A stretch of DNA of 64,000 nt, taken from the NCBI RefSeq assembly GCF_029633865.1, contig NC_079214.1:20726450-20790449 (forward strand), read 5' to 3'. Origin of the DNA: Lampris incognitus. Taxonomy: Eukaryota; Chordata; Actinopteri; Lampriformes; Lampridae. Positions 1 to 13,000 of this stretch are shown piece after piece. The notes below the pieces were generated by a model that saw only the letters and a program-made list of their open reading frames with translations, searched no databases and was not told where the DNA came from. The stretch's first letter is position 1; each line of letters starts with the position of its first letter. Made by a program: the position numbers and the translations under genes.

Positions 1-851
1 CGCTAAAGTAATTCTATATACGTGTTTGAAGTCAATTTGTTTTGCAGCTATGGTTATTACTGACTCCCTGCCGAGAGGCCGGCGCAGTCACGTTGGGCTC
101 TGTGTGAGCGGAGAGGGCCACACCATCTCTTCAACAATCAGCCCTCTGTTGGAGGCATTCTGGCTAAAAACAGACAAGAGCGTGTAGCTACTTGTTATTC
201 GTTTAATATCGGACTTTAATACAGTTGGCAGAGCGATTAGCCTCACCATGCCTGAGTGCCTCTTGGGACTTGACAACACGTGATTTAACAATGGATTGGT
301 TTTATATCGCCCCTTTGCCATGCTCACAAACTTCAATAACAGGCCTGAGGAAATGTACTCAACCACAATTAAAGCTCTAATGAAGTAACAGACAGCTTGT
401 GCTGGTTAGCTGGCCATGGAAGATTGTGTTTATGGGAGTGAATGGGCTGTGGCAAATGGTAAAATTTCTTGGACAAAGACAAAGGTCAGGATTTGCTCAT
501 GCAGTCAGTGGAATAGTTACTCTCATTTGTTTTCAATGGTGATTATATCCAAAGTCAAACGTATGACTTTGTGACCTTTGGGTCTGCCAGGCACGGTTAT
601 GTTTGAGTTTTTCCACAGCAGCATCTCGGCCGTTTTGACTATAACCTGTTGGAGCGTTCAGTTTTGAAGCAACCATAGTGGTGCATGGTTGCCCTCTGCA
701 GGCAGGACAAATGCAAAGTTCTTCAGATGTTGCTCCAATTCTAACCTGAAATCCGCTGAACAAAAAAAAAAAAAAAAAGTAAAGATGGGTCAATTCTACA
801 CTGAAGATGAATTAATGATGTCCCTTTTCCTCCTTGTCCATGTCTTCACAG
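1..851 (+). other. nfatc3: intron sequence of nfatc3 (last intron, partial)
   Basis: This stretch precedes the terminal nfatc3 exon and holds no recognisable coding exon on either strand. It ends in a pyrimidine-rich tract and an AG at 850-851, a good acceptor. A run of about 16 A lies near 763-778. The penultimate, large C-terminal exon of nfatc3 must lie upstream of the window. Confidence 0.6.
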
Positions 852-934
852 TGAACGAGATTATCGGCAGAGACATGTCCCAGTCCCCAGGCGCACATGG
901 TCCTCCAGTAGCACACAGCCAGAGCCAGTCATAA
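852..934 (+). CDS. nfatc3: NFATC3 terminal coding exon (nuclear factor of activated T cells 3), C-terminal tail
   Basis: NFATC3 is a calcineurin-regulated Rel-family transcription factor that moves to the nucleus after calcium signalling. Only its last coding exon is in the window. After the acceptor AG at 850-851 the frame reads (V)NEIIGRDMSQ, then a short Pro/Ser/Gln-rich tail to TAA at 932-934. The V-NEII start, with a valine codon split G|TG across the junction, is the conserved last-exon signature of long NFATC isoforms; the continuing GRDMSQ is what I recall of NFATC3 rather than NFATC1/2. The tail after DMSQ is shorter and divergent. The convergent neighbour esrp2 supports the paralogue, because human NFATC3 and ESRP2 are also adjacent and convergent. 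The exon is short (83 nt) and the rest of the gene is outside the window. Confidence 0.85.
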
Positions 935-2866
935 GTCGCCCAGGCTGTGATACACCCTGTTGGGCCACCTGCTTTCCTCTCCAGCCCACAACCCTGCATT
1001 TGTCTATCGGCACCATGGACCCCGGTCCTTTTACAGAAAGGACAAGACGCAGCAGGGTGACAAGAACGGAAGAGGCAATGTGGTCCCGCGAAAAGAGCCT
1101 GCAACGCCTCTTGGACCCACTAGACGACAAGTCAGACAAGAACACTCTTTTCTTGTGTAGCCTGACTTTACACGAAAGCTAGTGCGCACACGTAAATATG
1201 CCGAACATACTTTATCTCTTAATGTGCACAGCTCAGAAGTACAAAGTGGAGTCAGTAAGCAGGAGGATGCCACCATACTGACCGCCAGGAGAATAGTGTA
1301 ATGATGAGATCTCTGAAAGGCACTTGTCAGAGGAATGTGCTTTCCTGTCAGTTATCCTCTGCTCCACAGCTTTCTGTTAGTGCTCAAGCCTGTGCTCAGA
1401 TCTTAGATTATGTAGACATGACCTCCTCCTCTTTTGCCGTCTCAGGGGGGTTTTATCATTTGGTGTATGCAATCTAGTCAGTCCTGTGAAAGCACTGCTG
1501 ATGAACTCGACATTCAACTCTCTGCACTTTGATTGGATAGAAAGCCACTTAGTAAAGACAAATTGGAGCAAATCGTGGTCTGAATTCAATTCTGTAGGGG
1601 GCTTAAACACATGTTGAGTGTTGTCTCCCACTCACCAGCATCGACCTTAACAGAGAAAGACTTAGCTGGGCATGTGAAGCCGTGTTGGGAAAGGCCTGCT
1701 CAGTGGTGTTGCAGGGAGCCAGAACTGGGATACGACACACCCGTCCTGTCCACTTTGTGTACATACTGACCAGAACTGAAAATGGAAGCATTCTTTTCTC
1801 TAACAGTATTCATAGAATCCCAGTGATGGCCGTAGTGCTACCATTTTCTGATTTTCATTGAGTAGAAATGGACAGAATACCGGCAGGAAATTGGCAGCAT
1901 AAAAACATTCAGAATTCAGTTCAAATGGTATGATGGTAAAATTAACCTATCTTGTAAAAGGATAAAATTATGATTCCAGGCACATACATGCCAGTCTTTG
2001 TGGTGCAGTACAGATGTAGTATGGTGAAACTGCAGTGCAGCATGTTGTTGTGTACTGTCAGAAATGTGGACACAGCGGTACACTTACCTGGTCAACACAC
2101 AGAGAGTAAAGCACGTCATTACAGATGTGTCAGTCTCCCAGTTTTGTGTTCACAACCGTGACTGATGACGGCACGGCTTTGGTTCCTTGCCCCCCCCCTC
2201 CCCCCTTCTCCTCCCTCTGAAGCACAGCCCCACTCAGGTCTCCAGTGTGTAAGGGCCTGGCAGGGATGGAGGACCTCCTTTTGCGCTGGACCTCCAGTAT
2301 GCAACATTCCTCAACTTCTAGCGAACTTCCATCTGTGTAGGTATCTGTATATTCATGGCATCTCTTTTCCTCCCCCTGTTTCTCTCCGTCTTCTTCGAGA
2401 CGAACAAATGCCTTATTAACATTTAGCAGCTTTTAACGGTAGTGAAAGCTTTTTTGTTGATTTGCACAGGTGACTGAAAGATCGACCGTAGTTTGGAGGA
2501 AACAGATTTATGAGGCGCGTCAGTGGATACAATATCAAGGAACCAGTTGAATTTGCTGCAGCTTTGAAAAGTTTGGCAAAGGAATGAGTGAGACCGAGCT
2601 CTGAACTGAGCCGTCTGCTTGAGGATTTCTACTCTAACCCCTCTTTCAGTGTGTCCATGGAGGTGTTGGGAGTTAAGTTGAGAAATGATGTTTAAATGAT
2701 CCACAGAGAAAAACCAGAGCCCCTTTGCAATGTGTCCCGCAGTATTCCTCCTCATCTCCCAGGGACCCACGTGTGCCTTTCACTTTCACCGTACCTTCAG
2801 TGGTATGGCAGCTTAGCCCGCGTTATTTACAACCCAATTTGACAGTAGCTGTAAAAGATTTCTGAG

Positions 2867-2867
<1 letters not shown>

Positions 2868-2910
<43 letters not shown>
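2868..2910. repeat. (TA)n microsatellite
   Basis: About 21 uninterrupted TA units within the nfatc3 3' UTR. Confidence 0.95.
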
Positions 2911-2912
<2 letters not shown>

Positions 2913-4548
2913 CGATATCTATAGACATTATACTGCATATGTACATTGTGCCCCCATACCACTTCTGTAATGAACAAGGCAATGTCCCTGAGCTTGGGGA
3001 ACTCCTGGATGCTCTTAGTTCTTCCATATCCCTTGCATTTGAAGTACGCGGCAATGGCCACATTTGAGTTTGCATTTCACCGTCGAGCGTTTCTACCAGC
3101 CCGCTTCAACACGGTGACGATTGAAATGTGTTAATTAATCACCTGATAATGCAGTGGAGGTAGGTAGCAATAAAAGGTTTGGAGAGATTAAATAGTGTAC
3201 ATAAACTCTCAACTTTTAAGTGGTTTTAAAACGACCTTTTTCCCCCAGTCAAATGTGGTCAGAATGTTCACAAAGGCTGATGTGGAATGCTGGATGTATA
3301 AATATTTGTCATTTTGATTCTTGCAACTCAAGAATTTCATTGGCTGTTTGCCTTAAGCTTCTCATTGACAATGATGCTCTTGCATGTTTGTTTTTTTTTG
3401 TGCAGAGTGTTGCTAATCAGTTGTCTTTCAAGTCTTGGTGGAAATGAAAATGATTCTGCTATGCACTAAAACTCTGCCTGATGCCTTTAAAACGAGAGGA
3501 AAAGAAAAATAGAAAAAATAAGACCTCGATGCCTGTAGAAGTAGACTGCAGACTTGTAGATGCTTGGTCGGCTCCGATACCTTACGACAGAAGCCCGGAC
3601 TTTTCGTTCATCAGTCTGCCTTGTGAAGGACACAGCACGAGCATCTTAAAACATTAGATGGTGTGTTTCTGCTGGTGTCTGTACCAAATATGCTGTACAA
3701 AAGACAAGCCTTTTGACAGTTCTCTTTCTATTTTGATGATAAAAGCACACAGACGTATTTAGGCTATGCAAACCGTGACAGCAATGAGATGATGTGATTT
3801 GACGGATAGATCGTAGAACTGTAATGTCCCGCATAAACGTCACTGACTGTATAGGAAAAAAAAACATCCAAATAGTGTGTGGTCCATTTTTGATGATGTA
3901 AACTCGTAGGAGTGCCTTAACTCCTGTTTAAATACCAATCTGACAGTGTGTCTGTATGCTTTTCTAAAAAAAAAAAAAAAAAAAAAAAAATATTTCAAAA
4001 AAAAAAACCTCAGTAATCTGATTACTTTTGTTTGCTCATTTTATGAGTTGTCGGGCGGGAATCGAAGCTTTGGCAGGGTTTTTTTTGTTTTGTTTTTTGT
4101 TTTTGTTTTTTTAAATAAAAAGCTGGTTCTGTGGCCTATGTGACTTCAGGAGTGATTTAAGTTTTTAAAAGAACAAAAGTAAAACCAGCATTCACGCAAG
4201 CGCTCGCTGCCGTTTTCTGTCACAACCAAAGACCGAACAATATGTTCCCATTTTACATGATGGTAAGACAACAGACTGTAGAGCTCTATTTTTGATACTT
4301 CATTTGAAAGAGATGTCATTCCTAAAAAAAGGTTGGGGACATTTAAATTTATATAAATACCTATAAATATATAAATGTTTTGTAATATAAAAAAGGGAAA
4401 TACAGGTTTAGCTGATGTTTACCAAGCCTTGTATTGCCATTTCCTGTACATTTTGTATTTTAAACGTTTTGTAATTTTCAAGACTGCAGTGCTTTTTAAC
4501 ATTATCTGAAGGGAATACCTTGCATTCTAGGCTCTAAAGTAGTGTATC

Positions 4549-4554
4549 AATAAA
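4549..4554 (+). promoter_or_regulatory. nfatc3: poly(A) signal AATAAA, nfatc3
   Basis: Canonical AATAAA followed within about 25 bases by a GT-rich stretch (4563-4590). It closes the AT-rich 3' UTR-like block and is the most distal good signal before SINE-bearing spacer DNA. Confidence 0.65.
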
Positions 4555-4882
4555 AAGGAATATGTTCGGCCAGTGCTTTGTGTCGCTCTTTTTTTTACAT
4601 GCACATAACCAATCAAGGCAGGTTGGTTAGGAAGTGGACCTGTGACCTGCATATGAATCCTCAAGACCACAGCAGTTGGGACGCATCTCTAGCAATATAA
4701 ACCGTGACCCCATCTGGTCCAGTGGAGCCTTTCAGTGGCCAACAGTAGAAGACAGGTCGGATGTAAACAGACCGTCACTTTGACAGACGTGAGAAAAGCA
4801 AACTGGAAAAACAAAACAAAACGGAATTGACACTTGTTAATAAACCTGTCCGTCTGTCTTGTCCAGGGCCTAATATCTGAAC

Positions 4883-5285
4883 TTTTTTTTCTTTTTTAGA
4901 CCCCCCCTTTTTTTCCCTCTCCAATTGTATCCGGCCAATTACCCCACCGAGCCGTCCCGGTCGCTGCTCCACCCCCCCCCGGTCGATCCGGGGAGGGCTG
5001 CAGTCTACCACATGCCTCCTCCGATACATGTGGAGTCGCCAGCCGCTTCTTTTCACCTGACACTGAGGAGTTTCGCCAGGAGACGTAGCGCGTGGGAAGA
5101 TCTCGCAAGTCCCCCCCCCCCGAGCGGCCCGCCCGACCAGAGGAGGTGCTAGTGCAGCGACCAGGACATATACCCACATCCGGCTTCCCACCCGCAGACA
5201 CGGCCAAGTCGGAGGTAACACGGGGATTCAAACAGGCGATCGCCGTGTTGGTAGGCAACGGAATGGACCGCTACGCTACCCGGCC
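4883..5285 (-). mobile_element. tRNA-derived SINE, copy 1
   Basis: Full-length copy of a ~430-bp SINE family present eight times in this window. The tRNA-like head is at the high end and reads on the minus strand: A-box like TAGCGTAGCGG, then 'cctaccaacacgg' and a degenerate B box. The body carries the family-specific blocks, 'ccacatgtatcggagga' and 'gggtaattggccgg', ending in a T/C-rich (A/G-rich on minus) tail. It lies in the spacer between nfatc3 and esrp2. Confidence 0.85.
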
Positions 5286-5472
5286 TGAACATCTGGTTTT
5301 GACAACAACAAAAGGTTTGGCCACGCGGAGGAATTCTGTCCACATTTAGCCTAGCGTTTCATTGTTTACATTGACTACCATTATGTCTAGATTAGAATTT
5401 CATCAGACCAAATTCTGACGAGTCAAACCAAAATAACACAAGGCCAACTAACACAGGGATCAATATCAACTT

Positions 5473-5478
5473 TTTATT
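5473..5478 (-). promoter_or_regulatory. esrp2: poly(A) signal AATAAA, esrp2 (distal)
   Basis: Minus-strand AATAAA about 1.54 kb after the stop codon. A second AATAAA at 6185-6190 may be used for a shorter transcript. Confidence 0.5.
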
Positions 5479-6277
5479 GTTTACAGACATATACAAATAA
5501 TTCAAGTCTCAAACTCGTTTCCAAAAAAAAAACAAAAAACATCTCTGCCACCAGAGGTTGAGCTAGCCTCAGTTTGGCCCGTATTGCACTCTGGGTAATG
5601 TAGGCACAGCGAAGATGAAAACCCAGAGACGTTACTGGCAGCCCCGGTACAGCAGAAGGGACTCGTGTGGATTTACACAGTGTTCTGGTCTAAAAGGGGA
5701 GAGGATCAAAGTATGCCGCTGACGGATCCCGTACACAACAGTCCGGAAACACTAACTAAAGAGAGCTAGCTGAGGCTGACCGTTTCAAAACAAAAGCTTT
5801 TGGGATATGACTCAGCTCTTTCACATTTAAACAACATCATTTCCAGTTCTGAGAAGAAATCGGGTTATTAAAAGAATCAGTTGGTCATGCAAAATGATCA
5901 TACTCTTTTATGATTATCGCAATAAAAGAAATCCAGTGCTTGAGACACGGTCTATAAAAGACGGCATTATGGCATATGTGCTTTTTACAGCAGGAAAAAA
6001 CGTTACAGGAAAAAAAAAAGTTGTCAAAAGGCACATTCATGATATTGCTCTTGTGTGACTTACAGTCCCTATGGCTCGGGCCTCGTTCTAAACCAAGTCA
6101 GGCCACTTGGAAAGTCCCGTTTGGATTTGCTCCATTAACCATTCAGTAGTAGTATCATTTGAGGCAGTCTATATGGCTTTTTTCTTTATTTGCTACACTG
6201 TGCAGCCCAGCAATATAGGCACATCATTCAATATAAGCAAAAGCACATGGATACGCACAGCTGTGCTTGCAGCCAGG

Positions 6278-6383
<106 letters not shown>

Positions 6384-7015
6384 CTGCCATCCCATCTTTG
6401 TGGGGGGAAATTTTTTTCCACAAGGCAGCTAAGAGTGAAACAAAAAACTGGAGGGTGGAAGTGGTTTTGTGCTTTTTGTTGAGGGGTTGTGGATGAATAT
6501 GCATGAACAAATGAACGACGACGTAATGTATAAAAACATAGGTGGACTGGGCTGGTCTGTCCGGAGCCATGAACAATGTGTGTCCAGGTCGCACCACGGG
6601 CAGCCCGTTCTCCACAAGCTATCTGGGTTACTAGCTGCAAATATGTAACAATACCCTAACATTTCATCCTTGGGGAGAGATACCCAACATTAAGATGGAA
6701 TAGGATTACTAATTATTTCAGCATTACGTGAGAAGCCGAAATGCCGACGGCAAAGTTCATACTCTTTAAACAATGGCTCGGGTTGTGTTAAGGGCCAAAC
6801 ATATCAGGGTAAAGATTAGAAATAGCAGATTAGGGGAAAAAAGGGAGAGCATTTGATAGCTTATTACAACATTCTGTTAGGAAGCAAGGGGAAGTACTGA
6901 AGCCTTTCCGATTTCCATGGCGTAACTGTCTGGAGACGGCTGTGGCCTTGTCTTTCAGTAGTAGCAGCTAATGGAATGAAGAGAGGGTTGAAAGGTCAAA
7001 AATAAGTTGGGCCGG

Positions 7016-7177
7016 TCAGGTACATAACACCAGGTGGACAGGCTGGCCGAAGCAGGGGTGGTTGGAAAGCTCGACCACGGCCTGCCTGGCAAGCTCCTCA
7101 CTTGGGAAGGTGACCAGAGCCTCGCCGCTGCGCTGGCCACTGAGGCTGTACAAGATGAGAATGGCATCCGGCTGGAG
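7016..7177 (-). CDS. esrp2: esrp2 coding exon 15 (C-terminus)
   Basis: Residues 688-740 and TGA at 7018-7016. Reads [20 protein letters not shown] then [17 protein letters not shown] and ends [14 protein letters not shown] is an RNP1-like strand, so exons 14-15 together form a complete-looking RRM. Acceptor TTATCTGCAG. The mammalian ending PKEWVC(I/L) was not found nearby. Confidence 0.88.
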   Translation of the reverse strand, partial: LQPDAILILYSLSGQRSGEALVTFPSEELARQAVVELSNHPCFGQPVHLVLCT

Positions 7178-10025
7178 CTGCAGATAAGAAATACAAGCGA
7201 AAAGAGAGCGACAGAGGAACAGAGACACAAACACAAGAGGTAGTTGAGAGATGCACAAGAACTCTTTTTGAAAACTTGCAGATACGACCTGTCACCACTA
7301 GGGGGAGGATGGGAGCCCACACAAAGCTGAAGAGAAAACGGGTACTTGAAATCTGATCAAACCGGTCCCGGCAGATAGAAAACGTTTAATGGGTGGAGTT
7401 TGAACAGCAGCAAAAGCAAAGTACATGCTGTTCCCAAAGGAGCCCACAACAGGAAGCCCCCCCACACACACACACACGCACAGACACACACAATGTTAGT
7501 TTGGAAGACTCCGCATCCGAGATCCGAAGTCAGAACCAAGAGGCCCTGTAGAAGTGCAGACAGGCTGAATTAATGCACTGGTCAAAGGAGCAGTTATGCT
7601 GATTGAGAAGAAAGTCCACATGTTTGAGAGGACACAGAAAACACAACGCATATGGACTGAGGTGTTATTTGACAGAAGGAGATCCTCCACTGGTAAAGAG
7701 GGCAGCAAAATGTGGAGTTTATTGAAGGCTGCACAAAGTTCATATAGGCATTAGTGAAGGAAGGCCCTGGTTTAGAAAGCGGTTTACAGTAGGAGTGCTG
7801 ATTTGAAACCAGTTTTCGTTAGTCAGAGTAAGTTGTGTTCATGTGACTATGAGTGATCCTGAATGAGTACCTCTTTGCAGAGGCTTTATGAAAGTGTGTC
7901 ACAAGGACTCACGTTTCATGCTGCTTTTGCTGTGTTCAGTGGGTTTGAGCACGGCACTTCACAGTGGGCGACATGTTTACATTAAGCATGGCCAACACTG
8001 ACGGGAAAATTAAGTTTCCCGTCATTCCGCATAAATTCTACAGCCCACACTGGAAGAATTTAACCACTCCTGCTACCAAACGAGTTGGGAGGGGTTTGTT
8101 CCAATTCACATTATTCTTTGCCAAAACCAGCAAGGATGAGAGGTTCAGTGTCCCCCCTAAGGCCACCCAACGATGATGAGGGTTCCACAAGAGACATGTT
8201 GATGACTACTTAACTGACTGAAATCCAAGAATCAGCACTCCTATTGCCAAGAGATGTTGGTTTTGTGTTTGTGAATATAAGCCAAAATTTTGCTGGGAGC
8301 CAGGCAGGCTGACAATACTACGGGTGCGGCTGCAAAACTTGAATGAGTAGATTGGGCATTGGCACTCAAACCATCTGAAATGGTGTCTTTATGCATGCTC
8401 AATAATCCAGGTAAGAGAATGAAAGAAATGTGAATCAGTTCATCTGGACACGTTTATTCAGAGAAACATTTCATCACTCATCTAAGTGACCTCCTCAGTC
8501 TCAACTGACTGCAGGTATCCCCACCCTTATAAACAATACATGGGCATAACGACTGAAACCAACGATCAGTTTCATACGCAAATTGCCATGACCATTAAAT
8601 AGAGTTTGAATGGCCATGTGTACTGTTCACAGAGGATTGGGGAATCTTTGCAATCACATCATTGTGAGATGGCGACAGATGTACTCTTAGGCCACGCCCC
8701 CCGGTTCAGGGATGGTCGTTCCCTCTTCACATAGATGGCCTCTAACTCCCCGTTCAAACCAGCGTTCCTCCCTATCAAGGATGTGCACATCCTCATCCTT
8801 GAAGGAGTGGCCACTGGCCTGTAGATGGGTGTAGACTGTGGAGTCCTGGTCTGACGTGTTAGCTCTCCTGTGTTGTGCCATCCTCTTGGCCACCGTCTGT
8901 TTAGTTTCCCCGATGTACAAGTCATGGTAATCCTCCTGGCACTTAACAGTGTACACTATGTTGCCCTCTTTGTGACTTGTCAAGAGGGAACGACCATCCC
9001 TGAACCGAGGGGGTGGGGGGGGGGTGAGAATACATCTGTCGCCATCTTACAATGCTGTGATTGCAGCCATTCCCAAATCCTCTGAATAGTACACATGGCC
9101 ATTGTAACTCGGTTAATGCTCGTGGCAAAATGCATATGAAAGCGATCATTGTTTTCGGCATACCACTGTACTGTTTATAAGGGTGACCTGCAGTCAGTTG
9201 AGAGTTAAGAGGTCACTTAGATGAGCGATGAAACGTTTCTCTCAAACGCCGTGTCCAGATGAACCGATTCAATTTTCTTGGATTTTCTTTCCTGGCTTAT
9301 TGAGCAAGCATTAAAACATTTTGGCTAACCTTGCATGTTTGGTTGATATCAAAACCGATGAGCATCATATAGCATGAGCCCAGATGTCAATGTCAACAAG
9401 GGTGTGGCAGTAATGTGGACCATGCTCAGCCACATAATACAGGCATGCCGTTTTATGTGCTGCACACACACAAATAATTGACTCTGATATTATCGGAAAA
9501 ATTTACAGTAGCCATTTACCATAACGGACCAAAGTCTATAGATTACCAGCAGGTATAGATAACAAACCATGTCTAATAAATCAAGTGTCCTTGACAAAAA
9601 AAATAAATAAAAATTTGCAACCATGGTACCACATTTCTTTTTGGAGGAAAGTACTCGTGTTTGTCCCATACAGGTAAGGAGGCTGGATGTATACCTTGGC
9701 TGATCGTGACAGTCCAGTAATCTATAGACCTTGTGGCAGACTTGCAAATACCCTCTCTCACTCAATTCTCAGTTCTGCTAAGGAGGCTCTTCTTACCTTG
9801 GGGGGAGAGTCCCTAAAGACAGAGCCATTCTTTGGGCTGAATCAGACTCCTGGCCTGTTCGCTCATCTGAACCATGCCGCTGTAGTCGTCAGGGGCGTAC
9901 TACAGACAGCATAATAATGGACGCACCGTCAGAATGGTACCCACCCGTTTTACACAAATGACAAAATACATACTTGTGGAAGACATGAAAATATACGTGG
10001 GACACGCTGAGAAAAGCGCCAAGGC

Positions 10026-10075
<50 letters not shown>

Positions 10076-13000
10076 ATCAGATACCGAACCCTGCATTCAG
10101 ATTTTATGTGGATCATACATAGGTGGTGTGTGTTTTGACACCAGTGCTGGAGAGGCAACTAGTCTATTACCCAGGGGCTTATGTGAGAAGCTCTACCTAC
10201 CAAAGAAACACTAAAAGACACCCCCCCACACACACACACACACACACACACAGGATTTGCAGTTTGGCCTATTCCTCACCTCACCACATAAAGTTGTATA
10301 GTATCTAGCCTACCTCAACAGGTCTTATCTGTACTGTGAACTTTTGCCATTTAACTTTAAAAAGGTAATGGGATACACACATTCTTAGTCATTATCTACA
10401 TATTACTTGAGCCATAAAAAGGCAAAAAAGTAGACCCAAAGCCCTTTGCCATAACAACCCACCACTTCCAAGTCTCAGGTCCAGGCTAGCCCTACTCACC
10501 TAAGCGCCAACTGACAGGGTTCATACCTTCCACAGAGGAATAAAAGACAAGGACACTTTATTTGGTATTTTATATACATATGAAATTCCTCCCTACATTT
10601 AACCCATCCTATTGTATAGGAGCAGTGGGCAGCTGCAGCACCCGGGGACCAACTCCAGTTCTTCTTTCCATTACCTTGCTCAGGGGCACAAACAGCAGGA
10701 TAAACACTAACATGCATGTCTTTTTGATGGTGGGTGGAAACTGGAGCACCTGGAGGAAACCCATGCAGACACGGGGAGAACATGCAAACTCTACATAGAG
10801 AGGACCTGGGATGGCCTGGGGATCGAACCCAGGACCTTCTTGCTACGAGGCAACAGTTCCAACCACTGGGCCACTGTGCCCCCTCCCTTTTTTTTAAGAC
10901 AAAGACAACACACCTACTTTGGCCTGGCAGTCAATAAGATAGGCAGCAGAGAAAAGGGAGAGAGCACAAGTACACACATGTCCCTTTTACTGGATAAAAT
11001 TAAAAACCAAATTGTATATCTACCAGCACAGTGGTAAGATAATAATAATGATAATAATAATGGTTATAGCTGAGATGAGGCTCTGGTTTGGGGTAAGAAC
11101 ACTTATTATTTAATGGCAGCACTGTAGAAGAAAAGTCCACATTCACCATAATGCAACAAGTGAATTAGCACCCAAGCTAACATAATTGTTTGCATATCGG
11201 TGAGTCAAAAGCCAAATTATGTTATTTTGTGATATTTTGCCATATAATAAATGTTTTTCTATTTGACTGACACACTCACACTCTCACAAAGACACAACAA
11301 GTACTGAATTTAACTGCCCCTGCTGCCCTGCCAGACAGAGGTAGCTCAGCATCAGTGGCGACAACTGAGATTCAGAGGATGAGCAGATTTTTTTTTTGCC
11401 CCCCCCCCAACCAACCCCAACCCCAACGAGAGCAGCTTTTATTTCAGCTTAATTGAGATTTGCTGCTATGAATGCTCAGCACAAATCCAACAACCTTTCA
11501 GATTCTTAATAAAAAAAAAATCTGATGCAGTTAACCTTGGTCTACTGCCATTTCTCTAACAAAGCTAAGAAACTTCTTTTAACCTTTGCCATTACATTGA
11601 AAGGTATTTCAAACTGGCTGAGGTTATTTTACATGCAAAAAAAAAAATCACCTTGATGAGGCATTTCTGACTGGCAGCCTACCAAATTCACTCTGTGTGA
11701 CCCCAGATACAGGCAACGCTCTGGTGTGCAGCAGTTTATAGATCTATACCCTCACGTCTTGCTATGTATACTGACCTGGTAGCCCTGGAAGAAACCGAGG
11801 ATGTCTTTGATGCCAGCGTTGTAGGGCAGGCCTTGCATCCTGACCAGGGCTCCCTGCTGGGGCATTATCGAAGATGCAGCAGCAGTGACCGGGTGGGGCT
11901 GCGCCGCAACCGCTGCTGCCATCGCACCCGGTGGGGCCGCAAAGTAGCCAACTGTTGAGGGGGAAACTGGTGGACTGGAGAGGAGGGGATGGGGTTAATG
12001 GTGGTGGGCAAATCAGGTCATTTTGTTGTTCTTAATGACGAAATATGAGCTCTAAAACTTCTGCCAACAGACCAAGTACAAAGACCATGTCTAACGGTCA
12101 CTGATGCGGTTAACTAAGTTATGGTAATACAAGAGAAATAATAAAACTGGACTACATTCATCATAATAATCACAATTACAGCACTGGCAGCAAGAATGTT
12201 CCCCCTCCCTCCTGAACAATACTGCAGCTGGGCTTGTTCATAGTAACATGTCTTTTTTATTTGAGTTGCAGGTTAAACGTCTCCCTCTGTTATACATCAA
12301 ATTTTCACGTGTTTTCTTCAACTAGTCATTAACAGTATGGAGAGGGACTTAAACTCTCTGAATAGATATCATTCTACTAAAACATAGCTTGCTGTGTAGA
12401 GATACCATGCAGAGGTAGTTGTTTAGTGTGCCACCCTGTAATCAACTGTATGCAATACTATGCTAGTGCAATAAGTAGTTTCACATGCCATTTTTGGGGC
12501 TCCATGTAGGATACTGCCTTTATTCTGAAATCCCACAGTGAAATGTTCTGGAAGTTTCTGTGCAGCTACCTGATGTGGTTGATGTACCTACCTGGGGTAG
12601 AATGCAGTGTAGTTCATGTTCATATAGACGTGTGGCTGGGGGGCATAGTAGGCCAGAGTGGCTGCAGGGCTGTGTGTAGCAGGCTGGGGAGGTCTGGGGG
12701 TGGCCAGTAAAGCAGGCTGGAAGAGGGCGGCCTCAGGGAGCATGGCCGTTGGAGTAGGGAAGGGAGCAAAGGCTGTGGCAGGGGACAGACCTAGGAGAAA
12801 CACAGGCCGACATACCAAAATGCTTGTCATTACATCCCAACCCTGTCAAGTTTGTGTACATTCCTAGTAGCGTAATAGCTGCCTGTATAGCACTGCATAT
12901 TAATTTCATGATGCTTAATGCCCATTATAACATCTTTGATTTAAACACTGCTGAGGCTGAAAAGTCCTGGAGATGTTACGGATCACATCAATTTACTGAT

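Larger units (their letters stand above)
935..4575 (+). other. nfatc3: nfatc3 3' UTR
   Basis: About 3.6 kb with no coding potential between the nfatc3 stop and the last poly(A) signal. It contains a (TA)n run near 2868-2910, A-rich runs near 3966-4007, and AT-rich sequence with ATTT-type motifs typical of 3' UTRs towards 4300-4560. Earlier AATAAA hexamers at 3169 and 4114 could give shorter transcripts. The exact cleavage site is inferred. Confidence 0.6.
7178..11775 (-). other. esrp2: esrp2 intron 14, gene-free
   Basis: A 4.6-kb intron with no extra exon recognised. It contains a (CA)n at 7469-7494, a Penelope-like remnant, CA repeats near 10.03 and 10.22 kb and a SINE fragment at 10.73 kb. 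Confidence 0.7.

Noticed and set aside
4896-5258. ORFs of 120-148 codons at 4.8-5.3 kb, and similar ORFs over the other SINE copies
   Set aside because: They read through the tRNA-derived SINE; the same peptide-like strings recur at every copy on either strand.
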